Notes: generated by a model from the letters alone, not told the origin. A stretch of DNA of 64,000 nt from Piezodorus guildinii (GCA_023052935.1 CM041297.1:98974484-99038483), one strand, 5' to 3'; shown: positions 1 to 11,470, counted from the stretch's first letter. Translations and numbers: made by a program.

Positions 1-362
1 GATTGTGGTAATTTGAGTTGTCATTCCAAACACATGTTTCTTTCTAATATCAGATTAAAATAACACTAAGTGTTCTGTATATAAAAAATAAATTTATTGG
101 AATTTGATTTTGTAATACAATGAATTTATAGTTTTATTTAAAATAAAGTTTGATTACTTCAAATATAAATAACCTACCCTTATTGTTTTACCTCTGCCAC
201 TGTGTTTATATTGTTTTTAAATTCAAACGTTATCACACATAAACAAAGCCAGTATATATTCTTGTTTAAGTATCCATTCACAAAAGTTATATAGAATATT
301 CAAAACAATCTTTAAAATGTACAATAAGAATACGCAATATATAAACAATGTACACAAAATTT

Positions 363-455
363 AAAAAAAAATCTGGTGGGCGACACACACGACTTTCACT
401 TACCTCTGTTTTAAAATATTTTTAAGATTTTTTTTAAATACAGTTAGAGATGAAA
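363..455 (+). repeat. Family A terminal fragment
   Basis: Carries the start motif of the interspersed family called Family A here: a CTGGTG-type segment, then ACACGACTTTCACTTACCT. It breaks off after about 90 bases and is followed directly by a second Family A start at 457. No coding capacity is seen. The first 360 bases of the window are AT-rich with nothing I can identify. Confidence 0.6.
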
Positions 456-456
456 A

Positions 457-1490
457 AATCTGGTACGGGCAACAAACTACTTTCACTTTCCTTGGCTGTT
501 ATAATCAATTTAAGAATTATTTCATAAACTTAAAGTTTATAAAAACAGTTTTAAGTCAATTTAAATCGAAATTGATTACTTTTGAACTGGACCACAAACT
601 AGGGACAATAAGCTGAGGATAGTAGAGCCTTATGTTCGCAGGACAAAACGAATATTAAGTGACGCGAAAGAAAGAAATAGTGTTGGCTCGTTTAAGAATT
701 GGGCATACTCGCCACACCCATCAGTATTTAATGGGGAAAACCCCACCTGAGTGTATCCCGTGCGGGGTGCCACTCACAGTCTATCACATTATCGCTGAAT
801 GCTATGCTTACGAGAGTGAAAGACAAAAACATTTGTCTGGAAATGCACAAGAAGAACTATTACAGGTTGAAGACCAAATCAAGAAGTTAATGCTTATTTT
901 TTTTATAGTTTTGTATATATCGTGTGAATTTAGTATGAATGTTGTACGTTATCACTATTAAAAATGTCCTGAATTGGACAGATTGTAATATTGCTCAATG
1001 AAAATGCTATTTTTAAAATCAACTGACCTGACTGACCTTGTTGTTGAATAGCCCCAATAAATAAATAAATCAAAATTGTATTACGTTTTGTAGGAACCAT
1101 ACGATCTAGGTTAAATATTATAATTATAATAAATTTTTACTTATAATAATCAGTAATAAGTTTATACTCTGTTCATCACTATGGTGTATAAGAAAATGTT
1201 TTTTCTAAAATGTTTCTCTTTAAAATGGTATTACACGTCTATATTACTATTCTTAATTTACAAAAAACAAAAATTACATGAAAAAATATGTTTGCTCTTT
1301 TATCTTTTAATTGGTCATAAAATTCGTTCAACTAACATATTAAACCGTTATCTGTCAATGCTGATAAGATGATGAGGTTTATCGTTTAGGATGTGCAAAA
1401 TAAAACGTACTTTAGAGGAAGAAAATAAAAAAATAAGCCCTGTCAGACTATTTTAATCAGAATGAAACTTATGAATAATGAATCATTTGA
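457..1490 (+). mobile_element. Family A copy, split by a LINE
   Basis: Starts with the Family A end (CTGGTACGGGCAACAAAC, then TTTCACTTTCCTT) and resumes after the LINE at about 1071 with CAGTAATAAGTTTATACTCT. It then runs through the diagnostic block AAGCCCTGTCAGACTATTTT near 1436 before ending around 1490. Removing the LINE gives a collinear Family A sequence, so the LINE is the younger element. The 3' third with the (CA)n tract is missing. There is no ORF of note; the superfamily is unknown. Confidence 0.6.
585..1070 (+). mobile_element. 5'-truncated LINE 3' end (RNase H-type LINE)
   Basis: Only the last part of ORF2 and the 3' UTR remain. The frame reads RKKEIVLARLRIGHTR and then ECIPCGVPLTVYHIIAEC. 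This is the conserved cysteine/histidine tail found after the RNase H domain of I-like LINEs (LTRLRIGHTRLTH...C..C....H....C). The reading frame starts in the middle of the protein, as expected after incomplete reverse transcription, and ends at 961. The tail is (AATA)n. Imperfect flanking repeats (AAATTGATTAC on the left, AAATTGTATTAC on the right) look like a target-site duplication. The clade is uncertain because the RT is absent. Confidence 0.65.
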
Positions 1491-1499
1491 CTTTTAAAT

Positions 1500-1985
1500 A
1501 TAGGGCGTATTTTTATAAAATAAGATTTTGCGTTCCAGATCTGGAAAAGCCACTTTCTCCATGGATTCGCTGGCTGGTTTAGCGCTGGAGAAGGGTCGCC
1601 ATAAAAGACTTCATAAAGTCAGGACCTGGGGGGCGGTTGTCCCTTATCCTTGGCTCGTAAAGTCCTGTACAGGATCCAGGATTTACGCCTTTTTCATCTT
1701 ACTTAGGCTTAACGGAACCATTCGGTTGGGAGCACTCTAGCCCCACTGAATCCTTAAAATATCTACGGGGGAAAACTAAATCCTAATTTATGTGCCTGTT
1801 CCGAAGGCACACGTGCTGTGGGATCTCTCGGAGGAGCATACATCTACGATTCAAATGCTAACGTTTTTCTTGAACCATTTCGGCTTAGCCAACTCTCTAA
1901 GAACGGTTATCCTTTGTAGCTATGATGAGGATTCAGATCATAAAAATCAGTCACGCAATCAGTTGGGAGTTTGATGTTTGAAGAA
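1500..1985. other. GC-richer block, unassigned
   Basis: This stretch is visibly richer in G+C than its neighbours and keeps a 70-codon open frame (1528-1740), but I recognise no domain. No tRNA-like B box, terminal repeat or splice pattern was found. It may be part of an unrecognised element or a decayed exon. Confidence 0.3.
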
Positions 1986-2182
1986 AATATTGCATTAAAG
2001 AAATTATTTTTCTTTTCTTATTAAACTGAATTCAAATCATCATTAACCACTTCAAATCGAATCAGAACAGTCACTTCATCTTTATGAATTAGGCTTTGTA
2101 CTAACTATAACTATAGTGTTTTATGAAGATGGAAGAAGAAAATTTTTAAACTCTTATCCAAAAAAAATATTCAGTTTTTCAA

Positions 2183-3120
2183 ACAAGGCAGCATCCTAGG
2201 ACATGTTCTTTATGCAGCCTATACAGCTGACATCCCGACCTATCCTAACACTTGCCTTTCTACTTATGCTGATGACACGTTTGTACTATCAGTAGATAAT
2301 GATCCAGTTACCGCCCCCCACACTCTTCAATCCCACATCCGAGATCTTGAAGTATGGTGCCAGAATTGGAGGATTAAATTTAATTCTAACAAATCCCACC
2401 ATTTGTATAACCTTTACACTTCGTCGTAAACCAATGACTTCCTGCCCTACAGTATCCTTTAATGACACTCCAATAGCCCCTGTTGAAGGGATTCGAACCT
2501 AGGCCTCCATCTTGACAAACGTCTAACATGGAATCCTCATACAAGACTGAAGCCACAAGAAACTGCAAGAGGTTTTCGTCTACTTCAACACTTAATGGAC
2601 AAATGATCGAACCTTCCACTTAATTACAAAAGACTTATTTACATGACCATCATAAGGCCTATATTGACTTACGGATTAGAGCTATGGGGCTCTACTAAAC
2701 CATCAAACTCTTTCCGTATCCTATCCTTACAATCCAAAATCCTTCGTAAAATCCTTAACGCTCCTTACTTTGTCACGAATAAACTCATCCAAAAAGACCT
2801 CAATTTTCCATGTGTTACTGAAATAGCACGAACCAGGTATCAGTCATTCCATGAAAAACTCTAATCCACTAGTTTCTATCCTATCATCCTCTTAGATTTT
2901 TGATAATCCTCCGAGGTGTCTGAAAAGAAGATGGTTCCGAGACAATCTAGTTTAGAATATTTTTAGAGTGCTTCAATGGGAAGCTTCTTTACAAGTGTAT
3001 CATGACTCCAATATTTACTCACATTTACTTGTTGTAGTACTTCTGGTTTAGAATATTTTAGAGGGCTGCTTCTGGGTAGCGTCTCTACGTGGTCTTCATG
3101 TCAGTTTATTATGTCCATCG
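2183..3120 (+). pseudogene. Jockey-type LINE fragment (family Jockey-A), C-terminal RT
   Basis: 5'-truncated copy of the LINE at 18.7-22.5 kb. It starts inside the RT at the GSILG motif, shows the YADD catalytic box (STYADDTFVLSV), then HIRDLEVWCQNWRIK. After frame breaks it continues as RPILTYGLELWGSTKPSNS and ILRKILNAPYFVTN (2643-2864). Several frameshifts and stops make it non-coding. The 3' UTR appears duplicated: the TAGTTTAGAATATTTT block near 2948 recurs near 3045. Confident as to family, since protein and UTR match the longer copy. Confidence 0.85.
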
Positions 3121-3279
3121 CATTTTTACAAAATTGATATTTTGACGTACTAGTGTTTTAATCGTTCATGTAGTAAATCAACTTCTCAATTGAAAGGCCG
3201 TATTGGTTTTCTCTAAATTACTCTGTTAAAAATATGACATGCTTGGCTATAAAAATCACATTTTCCCTTATAATTTTAA

Positions 3280-4080
3280 TAAAGGCTGGATTAATAATAA
3301 AACGTTAGTAATTCAAAAGAGAAAGAAAACTTGTTGGAAATTTTTGAAATTATCCCAACTTTAAAAAAAAAAGTATCTTATTTGTTCATAACACAGCTTA
3401 TAAAAGATGTAATTCCCCGCTAACTAGATTATTATTGAAAATAGAGAAAAAAATTAAAGTGTTCTGGAATTTTTATTTGAATCATTTGAACGAAAAGAAA
3501 AAAAGGAAAGGATACAGTGAAGAAGTCTACTATATATAGTATAAATGCTATGGTTTATTATTATATTCAATAATGAACCTGGCAATGATGTTTGTACTAT
3601 ACTTAAACTATATTGTTTTAAAAAGATGGGTTATGGTTTATTATTGTTCAAATAATTATCGATAAACAGCAAATTCTTAAGCATGCAAAGATGATCCTAA
3701 CACCTAGATGTTTATATCAGCTGGTTATTTTTAAAATGGCGGCCGGTTAAAAGAGATTTAATTCAATAACTCAGTTATTATATATTAGTGTTTTTTAACC
3801 AAAAAACAGGGACTAATTAGAAAAAAGAAAAGAAAAAAATGGAATTTTACCCATAAAGACGCCCATAACTCAGTTATTTTTGAAGATAGAGAAACACATG
3901 TATGGAGTTTTAGACTCAGTAAAGCGTGATAAACGAAAAAGGAAAAAAATGCCTATCTATACGTAATGATCTTGCCTATAAATAAATACGCTTGCAACTC
4001 CGTTATTTTCGAAGATATAAAAAAAAAAAAAATAGTAGTGTTTTTAAACCAAAAAAACGCGAATGATTATACAAAAAAAA
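3280..4080 (+). repeat. Family B repeat copy
   Basis: Diagnostic motifs of Family B: ATGGTTTATTATT, ATATCAGCTGGTTATTTTT, AATGGCGGCCGGTTAAAAG, and repeated ATAACTCAGTTATTTTTGAA segments each followed by a purine-rich run. No ORF. The copy is diverged and abuts a Family A start at its right edge. Confidence 0.55.
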
Positions 4081-4834
4081 AAAAAACTGGTGCGGGCAAC
4101 ACACGACTTTCACTTACATCAATTTGAAAAATCAATGAAGGAATTTTCAAATAGAGTTAGAGTTAAAAATACGTGAAACTATTAAATAATTAAATAAATT
4201 AAATTTCTATAGAAACATGTGTTTCATTAAAAAATCTATTATATTATTATCTAAAATAATCAGTTAGTTTTATCTTCTTCTCATCAATCTCTATTAACTT
4301 CTAAAAGCTTGTGTATGAGATGATATTTTTTCTAAAATCTTTAGCTTTCCAATGCTATATCATATATGTATATTACTGCTCTTATGTTCAAAAACGAAAA
4401 ATTGCATTAAAAAAATTATTTTTCTGTTTTCTCCTTTAGTTGGGTATCGAATTTATTCAATTTATATATTTACCTGTTTTTCATCATCGTTAACAAGATA
4501 ATCTAGTTATTATTATTGAACCTACAAAATTAAAGGTACTTTAGGGGAAGAAAATTTAAAATATCGGTATTTAAGCCCTGTCAGACCATTTTTATCCAAA
4601 TAAAACCTACACGATATTAAAGCCCATTAAATTTTACATCGATATAGCGAGTTTAATTAAAATCGTCGGAACCGTTTTCGAGAAAATCAAAAAAAGGTGC
4701 AAAATGCATGGTACAAAGTGCCTCTTCTGGTAAGCTCATTTTGATGAAAAAAGTTTTGTCACGTCTCGGGCGTATAGTTGTCTTGAATATGAAATTTCAG
4801 TTTCATAGGACTTACCGTTTCCGCCCGGGAGTTA

Positions 4835-4837
<3 letters not shown>

Positions 4838-4883
<46 letters not shown>
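4838..4883 (+). repeat. (CA)n microsatellite, left of LINE
   Basis: About 22 CA units that belong to the Family A copy and form the left side of the R1-clade LINE insertion site. The matching right side is at 6691-6711. Confidence 0.9.
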
Positions 4884-4887
<4 letters not shown>

Positions 4888-6471
4888 GATCCTGCTTCTT
4901 ATCGACCAATATGTCTCCTGGACACTGCTGGCAAGGTACTGGAGAGGATCATTTATGGCAGGTTAATTGACTTTAGTGAAGGAGTCAGAGGATTATCTGA
5001 TGACCAGTATGGTTTTCGGAAGGGCAGATCGACAATAGATGCCATCGGTTTTGCTATCAAAACTGCTCAGGAAGCCACTGCGGGAAAGAGATGGAGAAGA
5101 GGTAGTAAGAAGTACTGCGCCATTATAACATTAGACGTTAAAAATGCCTTTAATTCAGCTCGGTGGGATTGTATCTTAAACGGATTGAAAAATATGCAAG
5201 TCCCATATTACCTCATGAAGATTATTGAGAGTTATTTTACCGACAGAATTTTAAGGTATGATACGAAAGCAGGATTAAAAAGCTACAAAGTCACAGGTGG
5301 CGTTCCTCAGGGTTCGGTTCTAGGACCACTTCTGTGGAATATAATGTATGACGGTGTGCTCAGGTTACCCCTGCCAGAAGAAACTACTACGCTTGGTTTT
5401 GCTGACGATCTGGCAATCATAGTTCGGGGGAAACTCTTGGAGGAGATATCTTATAATGGGAACAAGGCTATCTTTATGATTCGTCAATGGCTCTCAGCGG
5501 CAGGCCTTCAGCTTGCTGATCATAAAACTGAGGCAGTATTGATAACCAGTAGGAAAGTGAAGGAGACAGTCAGTTTCACCGTCGGGGAGTTCGATATCCT
5601 ATCCAAGCCATCAATTAGATATCTCGGAGTGCATATTGACGCTAGAATTCGATTTGATGAACACCTGCTTAAAGTTAGTAATAGAGCAGCGAATGTGGTA
5701 AATGAATTGGCCAGAATCATGCCAAATATTGGTGGACCAAGGGGAAACCAGAGGAAGCTTCTGGCCAATGTAGCCAGTTCCACGCTTCTGTACGCAGCAC
5801 CGATCTGGGCAGAATCCTGCCAAGTGCAATCATATGTCCGGAAAGTTATTAGTGTGCATCGGAGAAGTGCCCTGCGTGTCGCTCGAGCTTTTCGCACTGT
5901 GTCCTACGACGCTGTATGCGTCATCGCAGACATGTCTCCGATTGATCTTTTGGCAGATGAACGTAGAAGGATCTACCGAAGAAAAACAAGAAGAGAAGGA
6001 TGCTCACTGGGCTTCTTTAGCAAAACAAGAGAGAGTTCATACACTTGATATATGGCAGAGACGCTGGAACGCTTCATCTTGTGGAAGATGGACCTACCGC
6101 CTAATTCCCGACATATCGACATGGTTATCCCGGAAACATGGAGATGTAGATTACTATCTCACTCAGCTGCTTACTGGGCATGGTTGCTTCAGAGCGTACT
6201 TAGCCCGTTTCAAAATAGAGGAAAGTTCATTGTGCCCATTTTGTGATCCATAGAAGAAACAGTGGAACATGCATTCTTCTCTTGTTCGGGATTCGTTCGA
6301 GAAAGATCGGAGATAGACGCTAAATTTAGTACAAAAGCATCACCCGAAAATTTAGTCTCCTTGATGATGGCTAGTCAGGAGAGTTGGAGCGCTGCAGCTG
6401 ATTATGCAGCACAAATCTGCAGAAAACTCAGAGTACAGGAGCAAGAAAGGAGAGGCGGTGCATCGGCCTAG
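4884..6471 (+). pseudogene. R1-clade reverse transcriptase ORF2 (broken)
   Basis: The main open frame (to 6048, also reading back through the (CA)n as His-Thr repeats) shows RT motifs in order: ITLDVKNAFNSARWD (catalytic Asp), GGVPQGSVLGPLLWN, and GFADDLAIIVRG with the FADD catalytic pair. The R1-typical thumb follows: SSTLLYAAPIWAESC and RRSALRVARAFRTVSYDA. Near 5985 a frameshift moves the sequence to another frame (HWASLAKQERVHTLDIWQRR). A second near 6250 returns it, so the C-terminal zinc-knuckle-like segment (SSLCPFCD, then VEHAFFSCSG) spans the break. ORF1, endonuclease and the RT N-terminus are missing. It cannot give a functional protein. Confidence 0.88.
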
Positions 6472-6660
6472 CCTAAATCAGATGTCCAGTAAAGTAGCTG
6501 GCATTTAGCCCTTCTGCCCCCCCATGAAGTAATGCTTGACAGCGGTTCCGTGGGGTGGTAAAGACGAATTGGGAGGTGGTTTTTTAGTGAGTAGGAATCT
6601 CACACTGTTGTGTAGCCTGACAGTTGCACTTCGTCTGATGAAAGATTTTTCCCCTACCCG

Positions 6661-6690
<30 letters not shown>
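4884..6690 (+). mobile_element. R1-clade LINE, 5'-truncated, inserted in (CA)n
   Basis: Begins abruptly at the RT motif SYRPICLLDTAGK and ends with a run of about 30 A, giving a 1.8-kb truncated copy of an element normally 5-6 kb long. It lies exactly between two (CA)n stretches belonging to a Family A copy. The R1 clade contains lineages that target simple (AC)n-type repeats (Mino; Waldo for ACAY), and this position fits a Mino-like element. No unique target-site duplication can be read because both flanks are the same dinucleotide repeat. The 3' UTR from about 6480 is noncoding. Confidence 0.8.
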
Positions 6691-6705
<15 letters not shown>

Positions 6706-6854
6706 CACACAGACCTTTTTGCGGGACTTGGTTATTTGGACTCAGGGGACCCTAAAACGTGTATTTCCGTTGAAAACTGGAATTCGAAAATTTTCACGAT
6801 CGCAATACTTCCCCTAATAGTAAGTGAATATAGTAAGTGAAAGTAAAAATTGAA

Positions 6855-7370
6855 ATTTTATCCATAAATACGCCCATAACTCAGTTATTTTTAAAGATAT
6901 AGAAAAAATAAATGTTTAAGAATCAGAGAAGCGCGACAAAGGAAAGAGAAATTGATCTATATATTCAAGTCACAAATTAGAAGATATGTTATTTCGCCAA
7001 AACACGGTTATTATTGAAAATAGAAAAAATCGAAGAGATTTTTCAGATCGTCACCGCGTTGAAAAAATAAAATAATAATCTTATAAGGTCAAGCCAGAAC
7101 TTATAAGAGATGTAATTCTCTGATAACTCGGTTGTTATAGATGATGGAGAAAAAATGTAAGGCGTTCTGGAATCAGGAAATATTTGAATGTAAATCGAAA
7201 GAAAAGGAAGTAGTGTATAAATGCTTTTATTTTCAATAATGAACGTTTGTAATCGACCAAAATAAAAATAATTGCTTTTCATATTAATTAATTGCCTATT
7301 TACAGCTATATAAACAGTTATACCCTAATATAGTTATTTGGAAATAATAAACTATTGTGTAGTAATTTCC
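6855..7370 (+). repeat. Family B repeat copy
   Basis: Motifs TACGCCCATAACTCAGTTAT, a block ending near TGGTCATAGC-like purine-rich text, GTATAAATGC followed by TTATTTTCAATAATGAAC, and TATAGTTATTTGGAAATAAT. No coding region. Confidence 0.55.
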
Positions 7371-7539
7371 AGCGATTTTATCATAGTTATGTTTTATCAT
7401 ACATTTACAACACACTTTTACTATATAAAGCATTTTATCGTATCATTAGTTTGAATTGTAAATTCATGAATTTTATTTGTGATGTATTTTATGCATATAA
7501 TATGTATTTATGTAGCATATTAGACGTAAGTAGAACAGT

Positions 7540-7935
7540 AGAAAGCATATTCTTAGGTGCAAGAATATGTAAGGACAGGCATTCGAAACTGGGCGAAGCA
7601 CTGTACCCGCATCCATTTCCCCAAAGTTTCACAATACCAGCATTCCTCCCTCAAGGTGGACAGCATCAGTAGGAACAATTAGGAGTTGTCAGAAGCTATA
7701 GGGGTCGGATGGCGGGCGCGTGAGGTCAGTCGAGGCGAACCTAATGCTCTTTGATATTGAACCTATCCCCACTAACAACCTGAGAAAGTCATTCTGTTCC
7801 CACTAGGTACAGGCTCTGGAATTTTAATGAAATGAGTGTAGAATTTATTTTATTTGAGCTCGTTCTTTAATGGGTGACCAACACTTTGATCGAGTATGAC
7901 CGAAATCACTCAGCATTTTTTTTTTTTTTTTTTAC
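7540..7935. other. GC-richer unassigned block ending in poly-T
   Basis: Between Family B and the next Family A copy lies about 300 bases of mixed composition with a CpG-containing segment near 7710 (GGCGGGCGCGTGAGG), then a run of about 17 T at 7917-7934. No domain, tRNA-like box or repeat partner was recognised. The poly-T could be the 3' tail of a minus-strand retroposon. Confidence 0.25.
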
Positions 7936-8240
7936 AAAAAATGTTATAGGGACAAGTTTACCTATAAAAATCGACAACTCAGAAAAACAATGTGCATTAC
8001 ACTGCAGTATACTTTGGAGGAAAGATTAACAGTGAACATATATATTAAATTATAGGAAAAAATCTGGTGCGGGCAACACACGACTTTCACTTACCTCGAC
8101 AGTTACAGTATATTTATGAAATATTAAATAAACTTAAAGTTGAAAAAAGTTTTAAGTTGATTAAAAGAAAAAGTGTATTCGGTTTCGTTAAAAACATATA
8201 ATTTAGATAAAATAATATTACAATATTAAATTTCTAACTC

Positions 8241-8912
8241 CTGCCCCCAGGTCTTTTACGATAATATTCCAATACCAGTTTCTGACACAGTACGTTATTT
8301 AGGACTTTACCTTGACAAACGACTAACATGGGCATACCACCTCAAACGAAAAAGAAAAGAACTGAATCAACGATATGGACTTCTTTCAAGGTCATATTAT
8401 TCCTACTACAAACGTTCAAAATTATCATTGACGAACAAATTAACTATTTATAAAGTACTAATAAAACCCATTTGGACTTATGGCATTGAGTTATGGGGAA
8501 CAGCAAAATAGTCAAACATCAAAATTATTCAATCATTTCAATCAAAATTACTTAGGAAAATTATAAATGCCCCTTTTTACGTATCTAACGAGACACTACA
8601 TACTGACCTAGACATTCCATTCGTCATTGCAACTGCCACTGATCGCTACAATAAGTTTCATGACAGACTGACCCTAAATTCAAACCCGCTGACTCAAAAC
8701 CTATCAACTGCCACAAACCCATATAATCCGCCCAGAAGACTATCGAGGCGCTGGCCAAGAGACCTGAAATATTGAAAGTTATTAGTTTTTTTATCTATCC
8801 CATGTAGTTTGTTACATCTTTTGTTAGCATATTTGCTTATTGCAAAAAAAGCAGATAGAAAATACAATTGTAATGCCAAAAAAAACTTCTATGAATAAAT
8901 AAATAAAATAAA
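8241..8912 (+). pseudogene. Jockey-type LINE fragment (family Jockey-B), 3' end
   Basis: 5'-truncated. The protein reads VRYLGLYLDKRLTWAYHLK, then KPIWTYGIELWGTAK, IINAPFYVSN and a closing RRWPRDL motif, as in Jockey-clade ORF2 C-termini. It is nearly the same as the minus-strand copy at 54.9-56.1 kb. Stops and an insertion (near 8390) break the frame. Ends in an (AATA)n-type tail. Inserted in the Family A copy. Confidence 0.82.
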
Positions 8913-8941
8913 AATATGTATAATAATCAGTAATAGGTTTT

Positions 8942-9372
8942 TGAAATGAAATGAAAAGTAATTTTATTCTGGGACAAGTAGTCCCCTAAGAATAACAAGA
9001 AAAGTACAATATAAATAATAATTGTCTGGTCGTTTAACACTTCAGTTTAACAATAAAAGACAGGTAATGTGACAATGAATAGTTATCATCTATAGATTTT
9101 AAATATTACATATGTTGAGAAGATTGTTACTTAGGGAGATGGAGAAATAGTTGGTGTTTGAAAGTGGATAATGATAAGGCTTCCAAAATAGGGTAGCACA
9201 AATAACAAAGGATGTTTTGAAGGAGACGGATCTGTGAGAAGGTATATAAAAGTTTATGAGTTGGAATCTAGTGTTTACTGAATGGACAAATGAACAAGTG
9301 GTAAGCATATCAAGAATATAAAGTTTTTTTGTGTTAAAATCGGAAGAGACAGAAGAGACAGCCCGCCACATA
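8942..9372 (-). mobile_element. LINE 3' end (family LINE-D), minus strand
   Basis: Read on the minus strand the frame gives NTRFQLINFYIPSHR and VICATLFWKPYHYPL. This is a decayed version of the conserved LINE C-terminus seen in full at 41.5-42.0 kb (RSSTLWNSLPTHIRHA). A 3' tail of GAAAT-like repeats lies at the left edge. The clade is undetermined (CR1/L2-like ending). Only about 430 bases of the element remain. Confidence 0.65.
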
Positions 9373-9964
9373 CGAGACTTTATTCACTACTCGTCGCTTT
9401 ACATTACTTTTTACGACATCGTGTGTCAAATAATATTTTTTCTAAGATCATTCTCTTTCAGACGATATATTGTACGTCTATATTACTGTTCTTAATATCA
9501 GACAGCCAAGAATTACAATAAAAATAAATAGTTCGCTCTTTTCTCCTTTGGCTTATTATCAAATTCGTTCAACTTGTATATCTATGTTAATAAGATATAC
9601 AAGTTATAAAGTAAGATATGTTTTATTTTTTCGAATCTACAAAATTGAGGGCACTTCAGAGGAAGAAAATTTAAATTATTGGCATTTAAGCCCTGTCAGA
9701 CTATTTCAATCAGAATCAAACCTAAATCATATTAAAGCCCATAACATTTTTCATCGGTATAGCGAATTTAATCAAAATCCTTAGAGCCATTGAGTAAAAA
9801 ATCGTGAAATGGTGTAAAATGCATGGTATAAAGTGGCTGTTCTGGTGCGCCAATTTCGATGAAAAAAAATTTTTTTCAGATAAAAATAGCTCAGATCTCT
9901 TACAATTTGGCTACAACTTCGCAAACTACAATAAAGTAATTTTCATTGCCAAGTACTTACTTTT

Positions 9965-10608
9965 ACTTTATAGGCGTTCCATCAAGGGTTGCCTCCAGCA
10001 GTCAGTGCAGAGCTCCAAGCGCTTCGGACTAACCAATCATCTTCTTGCAGGCCTCGGCCAGCCATTTCTTCTTGGACTCCTTCAATCCACCTGCTTCTGG
10101 GTCGTCCACACCCTCTCCTTCCTGGCGGAACCCAATTCAGGGTTCTATTGGGCCAATATTCTTCATTCATTCTTTTAACATGTCCATACCATCTTAGGCG
10201 GCGTGTCCCGATCCTTTCATTCACTGATGTACCCACCTCCATCCTCTGGCGAACAATTTCATTCCTAACTTTGTCCAGCCTGGTGACCCGTATACACCTT
10301 CTCCAGAAATCTATCTCCACCGCTTGCACCCTCGAATACAAACGGGAGTTCATTGTCCATGTTTCTGAAGCGTATGTCAGGATAGACTCAACTATGGCTG
10401 AGAAAATTCGGCGTTAGTTCTCGGAAGATATCTCCGTATTCCTAAGGACTGGATGTAACATTCGGGTAGGCTTACGGGCCTGTTACACCTTCTTTCTCAC
10501 GTCATGCTCAGACGACCCGGCAGCATCCAAATAAGACCCAAGATATTTGAAAACGTCCACCTTTTTACAAGTTTCGCTGTCTACCATCATCTCTCTAACC
10601 CTTTTCAT
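9965..10608 (-). pseudogene. RTE-like LINE, 3' half (minus)
   Basis: Minus-strand reading gives VFKYLGSYLDAAGSS, ILTYASETWTMNSRLYSR, RRLRWYGHVKRMNEEYW and GRRGCGRPRSRWIEGVQEEM, the standard C-terminal half of RTE/craniofacial-type LINE reverse transcriptases. The last 124 codons (9982-10353) are uninterrupted; upstream there are stops. The 5' continuation of the same protein lies next to it but on the plus strand. Confidence 0.8.
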
Positions 10609-10865
10609 GGTACAAAGGGATTAAAGCAGGGGTGTAGTATGTCACATACACTTTTTAAGATATACCTGCATGAATCGGTGAAGCCATGGTAAGAGCAATG
10701 TGGGGATGTTGGGCCGTTCATTGATGACGACCAGCTGGTATCTTTGTTTTTTGCGGATGACCAGGTCGTTTTTGCGAGGCGGAAGGTCTATCTCGAAATG
10801 ATGATATTCTCACTTAAGTCCTGCTATGAAGAACGGCGGGCATTGGCGATAATGGTTATGTATTG
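10609..10865 (+). pseudogene. RTE-like LINE, inverted 5' part (plus)
   Basis: Plus-strand reading gives TKGLKQGCSMSHTLFKIYL and LVSLFFADDQVVFARR. These are RT motifs (the G.KQGC box and the FADD catalytic box) that precede the KYLGS segment in intact RTE elements. Together with the minus-strand piece at 9965-10608 this is one LINE whose 5' part is inverted. One stop (near 10690) interrupts the frame. Confidence 0.8.
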
Positions 10866-11004
10866 GTCTTACATATCATAAATAAATCGCACATTCATGA
10901 AAAAAATGTGATTTTCAAAACAAACTATTAAAGTTCACTCAAAAACAATTGTTGCCAACAAGTGACTAATGTCTTTTGTAACTCAGTAAAAACTACGTAC
11001 TTTC

Positions 11005-11470
11005 CAAAAAAACTCTGATGGGGGCAACACACGACTTTTACTAACCTCGACTGTTAAAATCAATTTAAAAACTATTAAATATACTTCAATTTGAAAAATA
11101 TTCTAAGTTTATTTTAATAAAACGTGTATTAATTTTCGTTAAAAACATATAATTTATATTAATTAATATAATTACATGAAATTGCTAACCAGTAATAAGT
11201 TTATTCCCTGTTCGCCACTTTATATTACCTTTTACAATTTTGTGTACCAGATAATATTTTTTCTAAAATCTTCCTCTTTCCAAACACACACACACACAGA
11301 CCATTTTTCAGGACTTGGTTATCGGGACTCAGGGGTCCCTAAAACGTGTACTTCCGTCGAAAACTGGAATTCGAAAACTTTCACGATACTTTCCCTTACT
11401 ATATATTTCATATTATTACTTCAATATATTAGTGGAAGCTTAGATATTGATGTAAATCAGATATGAAGAT
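11005..11470 (+). mobile_element. Family A copy, internally deleted
   Basis: Start motif GGGGGCAACACACGAC at about 11020, CAGTAATAAGTTTATTCCCT-type block near 11190, then a direct jump to (CA)n at 11283 and the end block CAGACCATTTTTCAGGACTT to GAAAACTGGAATTCG. The middle 400-500 bases present in other copies are missing. The open frame across it (11176-11466) is a by-product. Confidence 0.72.

Larger units (their letters stand above)
4083..6850 (+). mobile_element. Family A copy, split at its (CA)n tract
   Basis: Left part 4083-4883: start motif TGGTGCGGGCAACACACGAC, the block AAGCCCTGTCAGACC near 4576, then CCCGGGAGTTACC leading into (CA)n. Right part 6691-6850: (CA)n, CAGACCTTTTTGCGGGACTT, GAAAACTGGAATTCG and a final AGTAAGTGAAAGT. 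The two parts join to a normal Family A copy once the R1-clade LINE is removed. No protein is coded. Confidence 0.75.
8058..9870 (+). mobile_element. Family A copy with two nested LINE fragments
   Basis: Starts TGGTGCGGGCAACACACGAC at 8066, runs to about 8238, resumes for 30 bases at about 8913 and again from about 9373. It ends after AAGTGGCTGTTCTGGTGCGC near 9830. The diagnostic AAGCCCTGTCAGACTATTTC is near 9688. Both gaps are filled by LINE 3' ends in opposite orientations. The right end with the (CA)n is absent or diverged. Confidence 0.7.

Noticed and set aside
4708..4883. Start codon of the R1 reverse transcriptase frame at 4708
   Set aside because: The first 58 codons are Family A sequence and (CA)n; the LINE itself begins at about 4884 without a start, due to 5' truncation.
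10504..10692. Independent small gene at 10504-10692
   Set aside because: Only its second half is meaningful, and that is the inverted RT piece of the RTE-like LINE. The first half is antisense to the same LINE.
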